From contig JACTTZ010000002.1 of assembly GCA_015660915.1 (NCBI GenBank), forward strand, positions 124,001 to 188,000: 64,000 nucleotides of DNA, written 5' to 3'. The position numbers and the translations under genes are program-made. Of this stretch, positions 45,878-52,963 are shown one piece after another (position 1 is the stretch's first letter; every line of letters starts with the position of its first letter). The notes under the pieces are model-generated. The model was not told where the DNA came from. It did no database searches and was given only the letters and a program-made list of their open reading frames with translations. This DNA is from Methanomicrobia archaeon (GTDB taxonomy: Archaea; Halobacteriota; Bog-38; Methanoflorentales; Methanoflorentaceae).

Positions 45878-45887
45878 ACTATAAATC
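45878..45887 (+). promoter_or_regulatory. TATA box of the second hexapeptide acyltransferase
   Basis: ACTATAAATC lies 28 bases upstream of the GTG at 45911 in the divergent gap with glmM. This is the spacing for a leaderless transcript beginning at the start codon. Confidence 0.45.
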
Positions 45888-45910
45888 ACGAGCTATGCTT
45901 TCAATACAGC

Positions 45911-46399
45911 GTGCGTCGACTGGCAGAGTATGCGGCAAACGAACGCAACTCGATGTGGGGTTGGTCTAAAATCAGAAGCCCTTTGAGGGTAGCCCTGAAC
46001 TACCTAGTAATCCGCATATCTGGATTCTTACCTTCACTGAAAATAAAAAACACACTCTATCGTTCAATCGGCGTCAAAATTGGTAAGAACGTTTCTATCG
46101 GTTTAGAAGTCACTTTTGACATCTTTTTTCCTGAATTAATAGAGATAGGAGACAATTCCATCATTGGATATCACTCAACACTGCTTTGTCACGAGTTCTT
46201 AATCGGCAAATGGAAAAAAGGGCCAGTGAGAATCGGCAGAAATGTCTTGATAGGAGCAAACACCACGGTCCTGGCCGGAGTTGTCATTGAAAATGGCGCT
46301 ACAGTCTCGGCCTGCTCGCTTGTCAACGGGGACGTAGGCAGAGACGCCTTTGTCGGTGGAGTGCCAGCTACAGCGATCAGGAGTGAATCCACGACGTGA
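45911..46399 (+). CDS. Hexapeptide-repeat acyltransferase
   Basis: A 162-residue left-handed beta-helix acetyltransferase of the maltose/galactoside acetyltransferase type. Repeats include IGVKIGKNVSIGLEV, IEIGDNSIIGYHS, VRIGRNVLIGANTTVLAGVVI and the closing VGGVPATAI. It is distinct from the acyltransferase at 33744. GTG start; no ribosome binding site. It overlaps the DUF1405 gene by four bases. Substrate is unknown. Confidence 0.85.
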   Translation: MRRLAEYAANERNSMWGWSKIRSPLRVALNYLVIRISGFLPSLKIKNTLYRSIGVKIGKNVSIGLEVTFDIFFPELIEIGDNSIIGYHSTLLCHEFLIGKWKKGPVRIGRNVLIGANTTVLAGVVIENGATVSACSLVNGDVGRDAFVGGVPATAIRSESTT

Positions 46400-46992
46400 G
46401 GCTTCGCAGCTTAGTGGAGAACACTCCACTCCTAATTGCAATCATAATAATCAACATTGCCGGTTCGCTGGTCGGTCTATTCTACTACTGGGATCAGCTG
46501 ACATCTGCGAGCCCCTTTGTCTGGATATTCATACCAGACTGCCCCCTATACACGATGTTAGCTGCGGTTGTTCTCGCTGTTTACGCTAGCACAAAGCGAA
46601 GCTCTGATCTGATCAATTTCATCACGGCAGTCGGATTAGCAAAATATGGTACATGGACTGTAGTCGTCGTTTTGTGGTTCAGCGCGTTCTATTTTTCAGT
46701 CGACAGCGGCCTCTACACGGTGCTTACGCTCCTGCATGTTGCGATGGCAGCTGAATTTATTCTTCCACTGCTCTTGATTCGACAGCTTAAACCTCACTTA
46801 GCCGGCATTGCCTTTGTGTGGTTTCTAGCAAATGATTTCGCCGACTACTTCTTAGGCACGCACCCCCCCATTCCAACAAGCGAAATTTCGCAGATCGCCA
46901 CATTTACTTTCCTGCTCACACCGCTCTTCATAGTTACAGCCTACCTCGTAGCTAGATTCTTAAATAATAGCAAAACACATAAGGATTCATAG
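46396..46992 (+). CDS. DUF1405 family membrane protein
   Basis: A 198-residue protein with six hydrophobic segments. The stretch SLVGLFYYWDQL near residue 25, FIPDCPLYTML, and GLAKYGTWTVVVVLWF match the DUF1405 (YpjA-like) family of unknown function. It overlaps the acyltransferase gene. Its TAG stop (46990-46992) supplies the first base of the following tRNA-Leu. Confidence 0.82.
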   Translation: MRLRSLVENTPLLIAIIIINIAGSLVGLFYYWDQLTSASPFVWIFIPDCPLYTMLAAVVLAVYASTKRSSDLINFITAVGLAKYGTWTVVVVLWFSAFYFSVDSGLYTVLTLLHVAMAAEFILPLLLIRQLKPHLAGIAFVWFLANDFADYFLGTHPPIPTSEISQIATFTFLLTPLFIVTAYLVARFLNNSKTHKDS

Positions 46993-47097
46993 CGGGGGTT
47001 GCCAAGCCAGGTCAAAGGCGCAGGGCTTAGGACCACACCGTGTGAGTGAGAGACCCTGTCTCATAGGAGTTCGTGCGTTCAAATCGCACCCCCCGCA
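46992..47097 (+). tRNA. tRNA-Leu (TAG anticodon) with intron
   Basis: Class II tRNA, 106 nt as encoded and 85 nt after intron removal, the same length as tRNA-Leu(GAG). Acceptor GCGGGGG/CCCCCGC and discriminator A; T arm GTGCG-TTCAAAT-CGCAC. The anticodon arm CAGGG-CTTAGGA-CCCTG is interrupted after position 37. Anticodon TAG at 47028-47030. The first G is also the third base of the DUF1405 stop codon. A T-run follows about 20 bases downstream. Confidence 0.92.
47032..47052 (+). other. tRNA-Leu intron (21 nt)
   Basis: The segment between position 37 and 38 of the anticodon loop breaks an otherwise perfect tRNA-Leu. It contains a small hairpin, CACA-CCG-TGTG. The flanking ACC repeat makes the exact borders ambiguous by up to three bases. 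Its removal needs the splicing endonuclease (not in this window) and RtcB/archease (1881-3712). Confidence 0.85.
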
Positions 47098-47118
47098 CAA
47101 ACTTTACGCTGGCCCTAA

Positions 47119-47136
47119 TTTTTTTTTATTTCTTTA
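47119..47136 (+). terminator. Poly-T terminator after tRNA-Leu
   Basis: Nine Ts followed by ATTTCTTT lie 22 bases after the tRNA 3' end, the usual form of archaeal intrinsic termination. They would end the acyltransferase-DUF1405-tRNA transcript before the convergent dacZ. Confidence 0.55.
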
Positions 47137-47289
47137 AATGCTTCGCATGCGAGCACATAAATTTGTGAACCCGTCCGTATCTACGAGCATAGCCAAAAAA
47201 AAGAGTCGAAGGCAAAAAAAAGTTTTTTGCGAATCTCTTTGCTGCGAAACCGAAGGGGCGTTTCTAATTCGTCTCGAGCGTGCGTCATT

Positions 47290-48162
47290 TCAGGGCAAAA
47301 GCAGGAGAAGATCGGCACTCGGTTCTATTCTGGTTTCAATGCCGTCTTTGAAAAGACGGACTGTGCCTCCGCTTTCTGAGACAGTTATTGCTATTGCGTG
47401 CGTCTCGCGCGTCACAGCTAGTGCTGACATGTGTCGCCCGCCTAGTCCTTCGAGCTCGATTGCCTTCGTATTAACATCTAGGTATCTGCCCGCCGATGCT
47501 ATCACCCCCGTCTCGTCTACTACAAACACGCCATCAATCTGGGCAAACTCCTTAACGGTTTCCCAATGCGAGCGATTCTTGATGTCCCGCGTGTCTTCAG
47601 CGTGGCCTTTATACGGATTGAGAATAAGTTGGTGGGATCTTTTCAACACTTCGTTCGTGTCTCCGATGATGAACGCAGTTCCTACTTTCTTACCCTCCCG
47701 CCCTTCTCTCCCCAGCTCCAGAGCCAAACGCAGTACGGCTTTTAGCGCGGCTGGATCAACGCGCTCGCCCGCTTCGTCTATTGTCTTCACAGTCGTGAGC
47801 TGCTTGATATCACACACAACGATCGACGATAACTCAGCCAAACATAGTACCCCGAGAACAAACCCATCACTTAACATGTCGTGAACGTAAGCAGCCGTGG
47901 CAATATCCTGAACGAGTGCAAAATCATTGAATGCCGGGGCTACTATACTAGTTTTGAGGTTTTGGGTTACGCCTTCGCGCAAAAAGTTCCGTAACTCTTC
48001 GCTGACTCCTTTGATTAGTGAAGAGGTTTCAATAAAGGTGGAAGGGACGTCGAAGGGCATCTCACTGCACGCCTCGTCAGAGATCAGGAAAACGTGCGTC
48101 GCAGCGATCTTTTTCGCTAGATCATTAGCAGCCTCAATTATTGCTGTGTAAATTTGATCCAT
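47290..48162 (-). CDS. dacZ: Diadenylate cyclase DacZ
   Basis: Makes cyclic di-AMP from two ATP. The N-terminal 150 residues form an archaeal-specific domain; the C-terminal DAC domain has IDGVFVVDETG (DGA motif here DGV, residues 213-215 counted from the upstream TTG) and GLGGRHMSALAVTRET (RH motif at 246-247), then AIAITVSESGGTVRLFKDG. From ATG 48162 it has 290 residues. It is divergent from EndoQ. c-di-AMP commonly controls potassium and osmotic balance. Confidence 0.88.
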   Translation of the reverse strand: MDQIYTAIIEAANDLAKKIAATHVFLISDEACSEMPFDVPSTFIETSSLIKGVSEELRNFLREGVTQNLKTSIVAPAFNDFALVQDIATAAYVHDMLSDGFVLGVLCLAELSSIVVCDIKQLTTVKTIDEAGERVDPAALKAVLRLALELGREGREGKKVGTAFIIGDTNEVLKRSHQLILNPYKGHAEDTRDIKNRSHWETVKEFAQIDGVFVVDETGVIASAGRYLDVNTKAIELEGLGGRHMSALAVTRETHAIAITVSESGGTVRLFKDGIETRIEPSADLLLLLP

Positions 48163-48269
48163 AGCGCTCAATCGCTTCAGACTTGTTGCCTTTCGCTATG
48201 TATACTCTTTCTCTTGATTTAAAAAACTACGTACCAGCTGATCTTGAAAGAGCGCTTATTGTGAGCTAT

Positions 48270-48276
48270 TTATATC
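48270..48276 (+). promoter_or_regulatory. TATA box of the EndoQ gene
   Basis: TTATATC within GAGCTATTTATATCT lies about 27 bases upstream of the ATG at 48298. The spacing predicts a leaderless EndoQ transcript and argues for that ATG over the GTG at 48283. Confidence 0.45.
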
Positions 48277-48297
48277 TGTTTTGTGAAAAGGCAAGAG

Positions 48298-49470
48298 ATG
48301 AAGCACTTTAACGCGGATCTGCACCTACATTCACGTTTCAGCATCGGGACGAGCCCTCAGATGGACCTGCCGCATATGAGTGACGCAGCTCGCATAAAGG
48401 GCGTTGACATACTTGGAACCAGCGATTGCCTATATGGGCCGTGGCTCGAAGAGCTTGAATCGAGCCTGGAAAAAAGCGGCGACCGTTATGAGTTTGAAGG
48501 AATTGCATACGTAATTGAGGCCGAAGTCGAAACAACGGTCGGAGGCCGTGTTCACCACTTGATTTTATTTCCAAGTTTCTCCTCGGCCCACGAACTGCGC
48601 GACATCATACTGGAGCACGGGTATTCCCAGCTTACAAGCGGCAGACCGCAACTCAAAATAGCACCTGAAGGACTTTTCAGCCTGGTTCGTGATGTCGGCG
48701 CACTTGTCGGGCCTTCACACGCCTTCACGCCGTGGACTTCAATGTATGCCGCATACGATAGCATCCACGATTGCTATGGAGAAAATGCAAAGCACGTTAC
48801 TTTCTTAGAGCTTGGATTAAGCGCCGACACCCAAATGGCGAGTAAACTTGCTGAATTAGACTCGTGCGCCTTCGTGTCTTTCAGTGACGCCCATTCCCCA
48901 TCACCAGAGAAACTCGGCAGGGAGATTACACGATTCGCCTTGCGTCGTGCAAGTTTTCGCGAGATCAATAGAGCTCTTCAAGGCGTCAACGGCCGCGAGG
49001 TAGTCCTCAACGTTGGTCTTGATCCGCGGGAAGGCAAATACCATCTGACAGGCTGCCGCCGATGCAAAAAAGCATACAAGTTGGAAGATATCATCATTGA
49101 CGGGAGAGTGCTGAAAACCTGCCCTGGATGTGGCGGACCTCTTAAAATCGGAGTGAAAGATCGAATACGACTCCTTACACTCAAGAGCCACGAGCTTTCC
49201 GTGGCGCGACGGCCGCCGTATGTGCACGCCGTTCCGCTCATGGAAATATTAAAGGCTATGAAACAGTCGCAGCGTATGAACGTAAAGAAGGTTTACGAAG
49301 CGCTGATACAACGATTTGACAATGAAATAGCTATTTTGATCGACGCGCCTTTGACTAGTGTGGAGCAACAGCACCCACAACTGGCTGAAATACTTGCACG
49401 GTTTAGGAGAGACGCTATCGACTTCGAGTTTGTCGGGAGGGGCGGCTGGTACGGAAAAATCAAAATCTAA
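48298..49470 (+). CDS. Endonuclease Q (PHP-domain DNA repair endonuclease)
   Basis: EndoQ nicks DNA 5' of deoxyuracil, hypoxanthine, xanthine and abasic sites. The PHP metal motif FNADLHLHSRFS opens the protein, followed by GTSDCLYGPWLEEL, HHLILFPSF, VGPSHAFTPWTSMY and SFSDAHSPSPEKLGREI. A zinc finger (CRRC ... CPGC, about residues 256-280) and C-terminal helical region match the EndoQ architecture. At 390 residues it is close to known archaeal members. It converges on and overlaps by four bases with the dUTPase-like gene. Confidence 0.87.
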   Translation: MKHFNADLHLHSRFSIGTSPQMDLPHMSDAARIKGVDILGTSDCLYGPWLEELESSLEKSGDRYEFEGIAYVIEAEVETTVGGRVHHLILFPSFSSAHELRDIILEHGYSQLTSGRPQLKIAPEGLFSLVRDVGALVGPSHAFTPWTSMYAAYDSIHDCYGENAKHVTFLELGLSADTQMASKLAELDSCAFVSFSDAHSPSPEKLGREITRFALRRASFREINRALQGVNGREVVLNVGLDPREGKYHLTGCRRCKKAYKLEDIIIDGRVLKTCPGCGGPLKIGVKDRIRLLTLKSHELSVARRPPYVHAVPLMEILKAMKQSQRMNVKKVYEALIQRFDNEIAILIDAPLTSVEQQHPQLAEILARFRRDAIDFEFVGRGGWYGKIKI

Positions 49471-49826
49471 TAGCTTTCAGTTTGCCGCTTTCTGTTCTCG
49501 AAGTTCTTTTTTTCGTAAGCTTCGATAACCGTCTGCGGCGTCAAACCGGCACTGATCATCGCAGACACCAAGAAGTGCAAGCAATCAATGAGCTCTTCAT
49601 GGACATTGCACCACTTCTCTTCAGTCAGCGTGCGCTGTTTCCACCACTTTCGGTCGCCAGTGATGACTACCCCAAGCGTATTACGTGCCTCGTACGACTC
49701 CTGAATAAGATGCCCGAGCAGGGCGACGACCCGATCTTCCTTACTCCATTCACTGAAAGGGGCTCGATTTTGAACAGATTTATCGAAGCTTGCTTGCAGT
49801 TCGAAGATCCTTTCAAGTCTATCCAT
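49467..49826 (-). CDS. All-alpha dUTPase/MazG-like NTP pyrophosphatase
   Basis: A 119-residue helical protein with the all-alpha NTP-pyrophosphatase pattern: ESYEARN near residue 44 and EELIDCLHFLVSAMISAGL near 76, giving the paired ExxE and ExxD metal ligands, then YEKKNFENRKRQ. This resembles dimeric dUTP diphosphatases, which keep dUTP out of DNA. It lies tail to tail with EndoQ, which acts on uracil already in DNA. Substrate is inferred; another dNTP is possible. Confidence 0.75.
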   Translation of the reverse strand: MDRLERIFELQASFDKSVQNRAPFSEWSKEDRVVALLGHLIQESYEARNTLGVVITGDRKWWKQRTLTEEKWCNVHEELIDCLHFLVSAMISAGLTPQTVIEAYEKKNFENRKRQTESY

Positions 49827-49893
49827 ATGATGAATACAAGAGAACGAAGGTAATAACGCTGCCGATGCACGCGCATAGAAAAATTGATCTCAA

Positions 49894-51000
49894 ATGAGCA
49901 GTCAGTTGAGGAAGGAGTTTGGCATCGAACCAATGGACAAAAAGCGACGCGACAGGCTAGTTCTCCTGGGTCTTGCAGCATCTATTTTAGTGGTCCTCGT
50001 GTTTATCTCGTGGCCGTTTAGAGACGTGATTGCCGTCACGCTTCTGCTTGCGTTTATACTACAATATCCCACAGCTTGGCTCGAAAAACGCATACACAGA
50101 CGGCGAAGCGCGATTCTGATTGTCATAATGTCCATCTTTGCAGCCCTCGCCTTCGTGTTGCTAGACATCGTTTACATATTGTATAGTGAGATTACGAGTC
50201 TTTCTGTCTCATCTGAGAACCTGAATAACCTCCTCAACCAAGGCTTCGAAGGCCTGATTAACAGCCTTAGCGCTCGAATAAGCGAAAGCTTCCAGGTCGC
50301 AAGCTTACAGGATAGGATCTCGCCAATATTATCCACAATTCTGAAAGACGCGCTAGCGAGTTCAACAGGTATCATTGAGCAGGTTATTCTAAACATACCG
50401 CTCTACGTCGTCGAGTTGGTAATCGTTACTCTGCTTCTTTACTACCTCTTGTTGCGTGGCCAGGACTTCTTAGACGAGATGATCACGTTAGTGCCCCTCG
50501 AGTATCAAAGTGACGCACATCGGTTTCTGCGACATCTCCAAACCATATATTATTCGCTCTACGTCGTTAATCTCGGATCCAGTCTTGTCAGTGGGATCTT
50601 CGCCGCGGTCGGATATGCAGTCCTTGGAGTGCCGTATTTCGTTACGTTTGCGATACTCATTGCCATTTTTGGGCTCATTCCTGTCATAGGGAGAGCAATC
50701 ATATACGTGCCCCTCACGTTATACTACCTGCTCATCGGGGATCCCGTTAGAGCAATAGTGCTCCTGGTATTCAGTTGGGCAGTGCTTGATCAATTAACCG
50801 GCCTGTATATCCTTCCCTTATGGGCCCACCGCACCGGCAGAGTACCGCAAGCGCTAACGATTCTCGCTTTTACTGCACCCATCTTGGCCCTCGGGCCAAT
50901 CGGCTTCGTGATAGGCCCCGCGACTTATGGACTGGCTCTCGCTTTGTATAGAACTTACCGAGATACGAGACAAGAGAGCATTTTACCAGCAGGTTCCTAG
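49894..51000 (+). CDS. AI-2E family transporter (UPF0118)
   Basis: A 368-residue membrane protein with about eight hydrophobic segments: two pairs at the N-terminus, a soluble loop at about 95-160, and the family core VPLEYQSDAHRFLRHLQTIYYSLY, GVPYFVTFAILIAIFGLIPVIGRAI, and a C-terminal region ending in FTAPILALGPIGFVIGPA. Family members include autoinducer exporters and Na+/H+ antiporters; the archaeal substrate is unknown. A MetE-like gene starts one base after its stop. Confidence 0.85.
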   Translation: MSSQLRKEFGIEPMDKKRRDRLVLLGLAASILVVLVFISWPFRDVIAVTLLLAFILQYPTAWLEKRIHRRRSAILIVIMSIFAALAFVLLDIVYILYSEITSLSVSSENLNNLLNQGFEGLINSLSARISESFQVASLQDRISPILSTILKDALASSTGIIEQVILNIPLYVVELVIVTLLLYYLLLRGQDFLDEMITLVPLEYQSDAHRFLRHLQTIYYSLYVVNLGSSLVSGIFAAVGYAVLGVPYFVTFAILIAIFGLIPVIGRAIIYVPLTLYYLLIGDPVRAIVLLVFSWAVLDQLTGLYILPLWAHRTGRVPQALTILAFTAPILALGPIGFVIGPATYGLALALYRTYRDTRQESILPAGS

Positions 51001-51001
51001 C

Positions 51002-51922
51002 ATGTTGACCGCAAACCTAAGCGGCTATCCGAAGAGACCCGATCTCAACGTTATTCGCAAATATTTGGAGGTCGGCGGCGAAAACCCTTTCACGGCAGCC
51101 GTTAAGAACGCCGTTCAAGACCAAATAAAAGCCGGAACGGACGTGGTCACAGACGGTCAAATAAGAGACTCTATTACCTTAATTGCGTCTAATGTTCCCG
51201 GAATGAAGACTGATGGCCAAGCTCGGATTGAAAGCAAGTTGGGGGCTCCGCAACGGCCGACGATAGCATTAGATTTTCTTGCTGCTGCTACTGCCTGCGG
51301 CGATGCGAGGCTCGTTAAAGCAGTCTTGCCGGGCCCATTTTCATTTGTCGAAAGCTGCCAGCTAAGCTCTAGATCGCCATATAGCTCAAATAGCGACGTG
51401 GACCTGCTTTTCGATGTCGCATCCATTCTTCGGTTGGAAATTGAAGCGCTAAAAGAGAACAAGGCACGCCTAATTCAGATTATCGAACCCATCGAGAGCG
51501 TGAACGACATGAACGTGTTCTTAGACCTGCTATCATTCTTGTTTAAAAGGGTAAAAACGCCCATATGTCACCTAGAAGGTGACGTGAGCAAAGCGTTTCC
51601 ACAGCTGCTAGATGCGAAAATCTCAGTTATCTCATTTGATGTCGTTGATTTTCCTCAGAATCGCGAGATACTTAAGTTTAAGGAGCTTTTTGAGGTACAC
51701 GAAAAGATAACCTCTTTGGGATGCGTCGACTCGTCAGCAATGCAAAACGAGTCCATCCAATCGATTGAGAAGCGGGTCATCGCTTTCGTTGAAGCTTTTG
51801 GTTACGACTCTGTCTGGATTTCGCCGAACAAAACCCTCGCGAGTCTACCCCCATTAATAGCATTTCATAAACTGCAGCAACTTGGGATTACGAAAGACCG
51901 AATCGCCGCCAGAACGAGATAG
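51002..51922 (+). CDS. MetE-like (core methionine synthase family) protein without zinc ligands
   Basis: A 306-residue TIM-barrel protein related to cobalamin-independent and archaeal core methionine synthases. Family traits: TANLSGYPKRPDLNVIRKYLE, AGTDVVTDGQIRDSI, KAVLPGPFSFVESC and SPNKTLASLP. The zinc ligands of MetE are not conserved: HxC is H190-L-E192, the second Cys (usual DCGL) is K277. It is therefore unlikely to be a normal zinc-thiolate methyltransferase. It starts two bases after the AI-2E stop and is 76 bases from mch, which suggests a C1-related role. ATG 51002 chosen by family N-terminus. Confidence 0.75.
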   Translation: MLTANLSGYPKRPDLNVIRKYLEVGGENPFTAAVKNAVQDQIKAGTDVVTDGQIRDSITLIASNVPGMKTDGQARIESKLGAPQRPTIALDFLAAATACGDARLVKAVLPGPFSFVESCQLSSRSPYSSNSDVDLLFDVASILRLEIEALKENKARLIQIIEPIESVNDMNVFLDLLSFLFKRVKTPICHLEGDVSKAFPQLLDAKISVISFDVVDFPQNREILKFKELFEVHEKITSLGCVDSSAMQNESIQSIEKRVIAFVEAFGYDSVWISPNKTLASLPPLIAFHKLQQLGITKDRIAARTR

Positions 51923-51998
51923 TCATTCTGTGTGACAAACGCTACTGATCGTAAGAGAAATATAGCCTCTATCATATCTAAGTCTTGGAGTTGATTAC

Positions 51999-52937
51999 GT
52001 GCTGAGCGTTAATGAGATTTCTATGGGAATCGTTGAAGAAATGCTAGACTATACCGAAGAGCTAAAAATAGAGGCGCTTGAACTAGACAACGGTTCCACG
52101 GTAATTGATTGTGGGGTTAACGTTGAAGGGGGCTACGAAGCTGGCGAGATGTTTACAGAGATATGCCTTGGCGGGCTCGGATCGGTCAGGCTAACCGTGC
52201 AGACACTGAAGGATACACCCTTAGTATTTATTCACGTTTTTACGGATCATCCTGCTCTCGCAACACTCGGATCGCAGAAAGCTGGCTGGTCGATCAAGAG
52301 CGACAAATACAGCGCAATGGGTTCAGGACCTGCGCGAGCCTTGTCGTGCCAGCCAAAGAAAACGTATGAACTGATAGATTACGAAGATGATTATGATTTT
52401 GGGGTAATCGCGCTTGAATGCGACCACCTACCCGATGAGAAAGTTGCAGATGCAATAGCCGAGCAGTGTAACCTTGAGCCTTCAAAACTGACACTGCTAA
52501 ACGCACCGACGTCCTCGATAGTCGGTACGGTGCAGGTAGCCGGGCGGGTAGTTGAGGTCGCCGTTTACAAGGCAGCTGAACTTGGGTATGACACTCTGCA
52601 GATAATAAGCGCAGCGGGCTCATGCCCGATAGCACCCGTCACAAAGGACTCACTCAGAGCAATGGGTATGACCAACGACGGCATCATCTACTACGGAAAT
52701 GTATTCATGACTGTTAAGGCGTATGACAAGGTTTTTGAGAAACTACCGTCTGAAACGTCTCCATCATACGGTAAACCGTTTTTCCAGACGTTCACAGAAG
52801 CAAACTACGACTTTTATAAGATTGACAAGTTTATGTTCGCTCCCGCCCAAATAACAATCACAGATGCGCAGTCAAACGAAACGCACAAACTTGGCCGGTT
52901 AAACGAAACAGTACTCGCGGAATCGTTTGGGATATAA
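51999..52937 (+). CDS. mch: N5,N10-methenyltetrahydromethanopterin cyclohydrolase
   Basis: Interconverts formyl- and methenyl-tetrahydromethanopterin in methanogenesis, methanotrophy or C1 oxidation. Blocks: GVNVEGGYEAGEMFTEICLGGLG, HPALATLGSQKAGW, MGSGPARAL, SAAGSCPIAPVTKDSLRAMGMTND and IYYGNVF. At 312 residues it is full length. A GGAG site is eight bases from the GTG and a TATA-like AATATA lies about 40 bases upstream, so it has its own promoter. It is the main clue to the organism's C1 metabolism. Confidence 0.96.
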   Translation: MLSVNEISMGIVEEMLDYTEELKIEALELDNGSTVIDCGVNVEGGYEAGEMFTEICLGGLGSVRLTVQTLKDTPLVFIHVFTDHPALATLGSQKAGWSIKSDKYSAMGSGPARALSCQPKKTYELIDYEDDYDFGVIALECDHLPDEKVADAIAEQCNLEPSKLTLLNAPTSSIVGTVQVAGRVVEVAVYKAAELGYDTLQIISAAGSCPIAPVTKDSLRAMGMTNDGIIYYGNVFMTVKAYDKVFEKLPSETSPSYGKPFFQTFTEANYDFYKIDKFMFAPAQITITDAQSNETHKLGRLNETVLAESFGI

Positions 52938-52963
52938 AATACCCGCACTGCCAAACGTCAGCT

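Noticed and set aside
47138-47884. 248-codon plus-strand open frame antisense to dacZ
   Set aside because: It is Ser/Arg-rich with no recognisable motif, has no ribosome binding site, and lies opposite a well-supported DacZ gene; it is a shadow of codon use on the other strand.
49482-49853. 123-codon plus-strand frame antisense to the dUTPase-like gene
   Set aside because: The minus-strand protein has the metal-binding pattern and proper length; the plus-strand frame has no motif.
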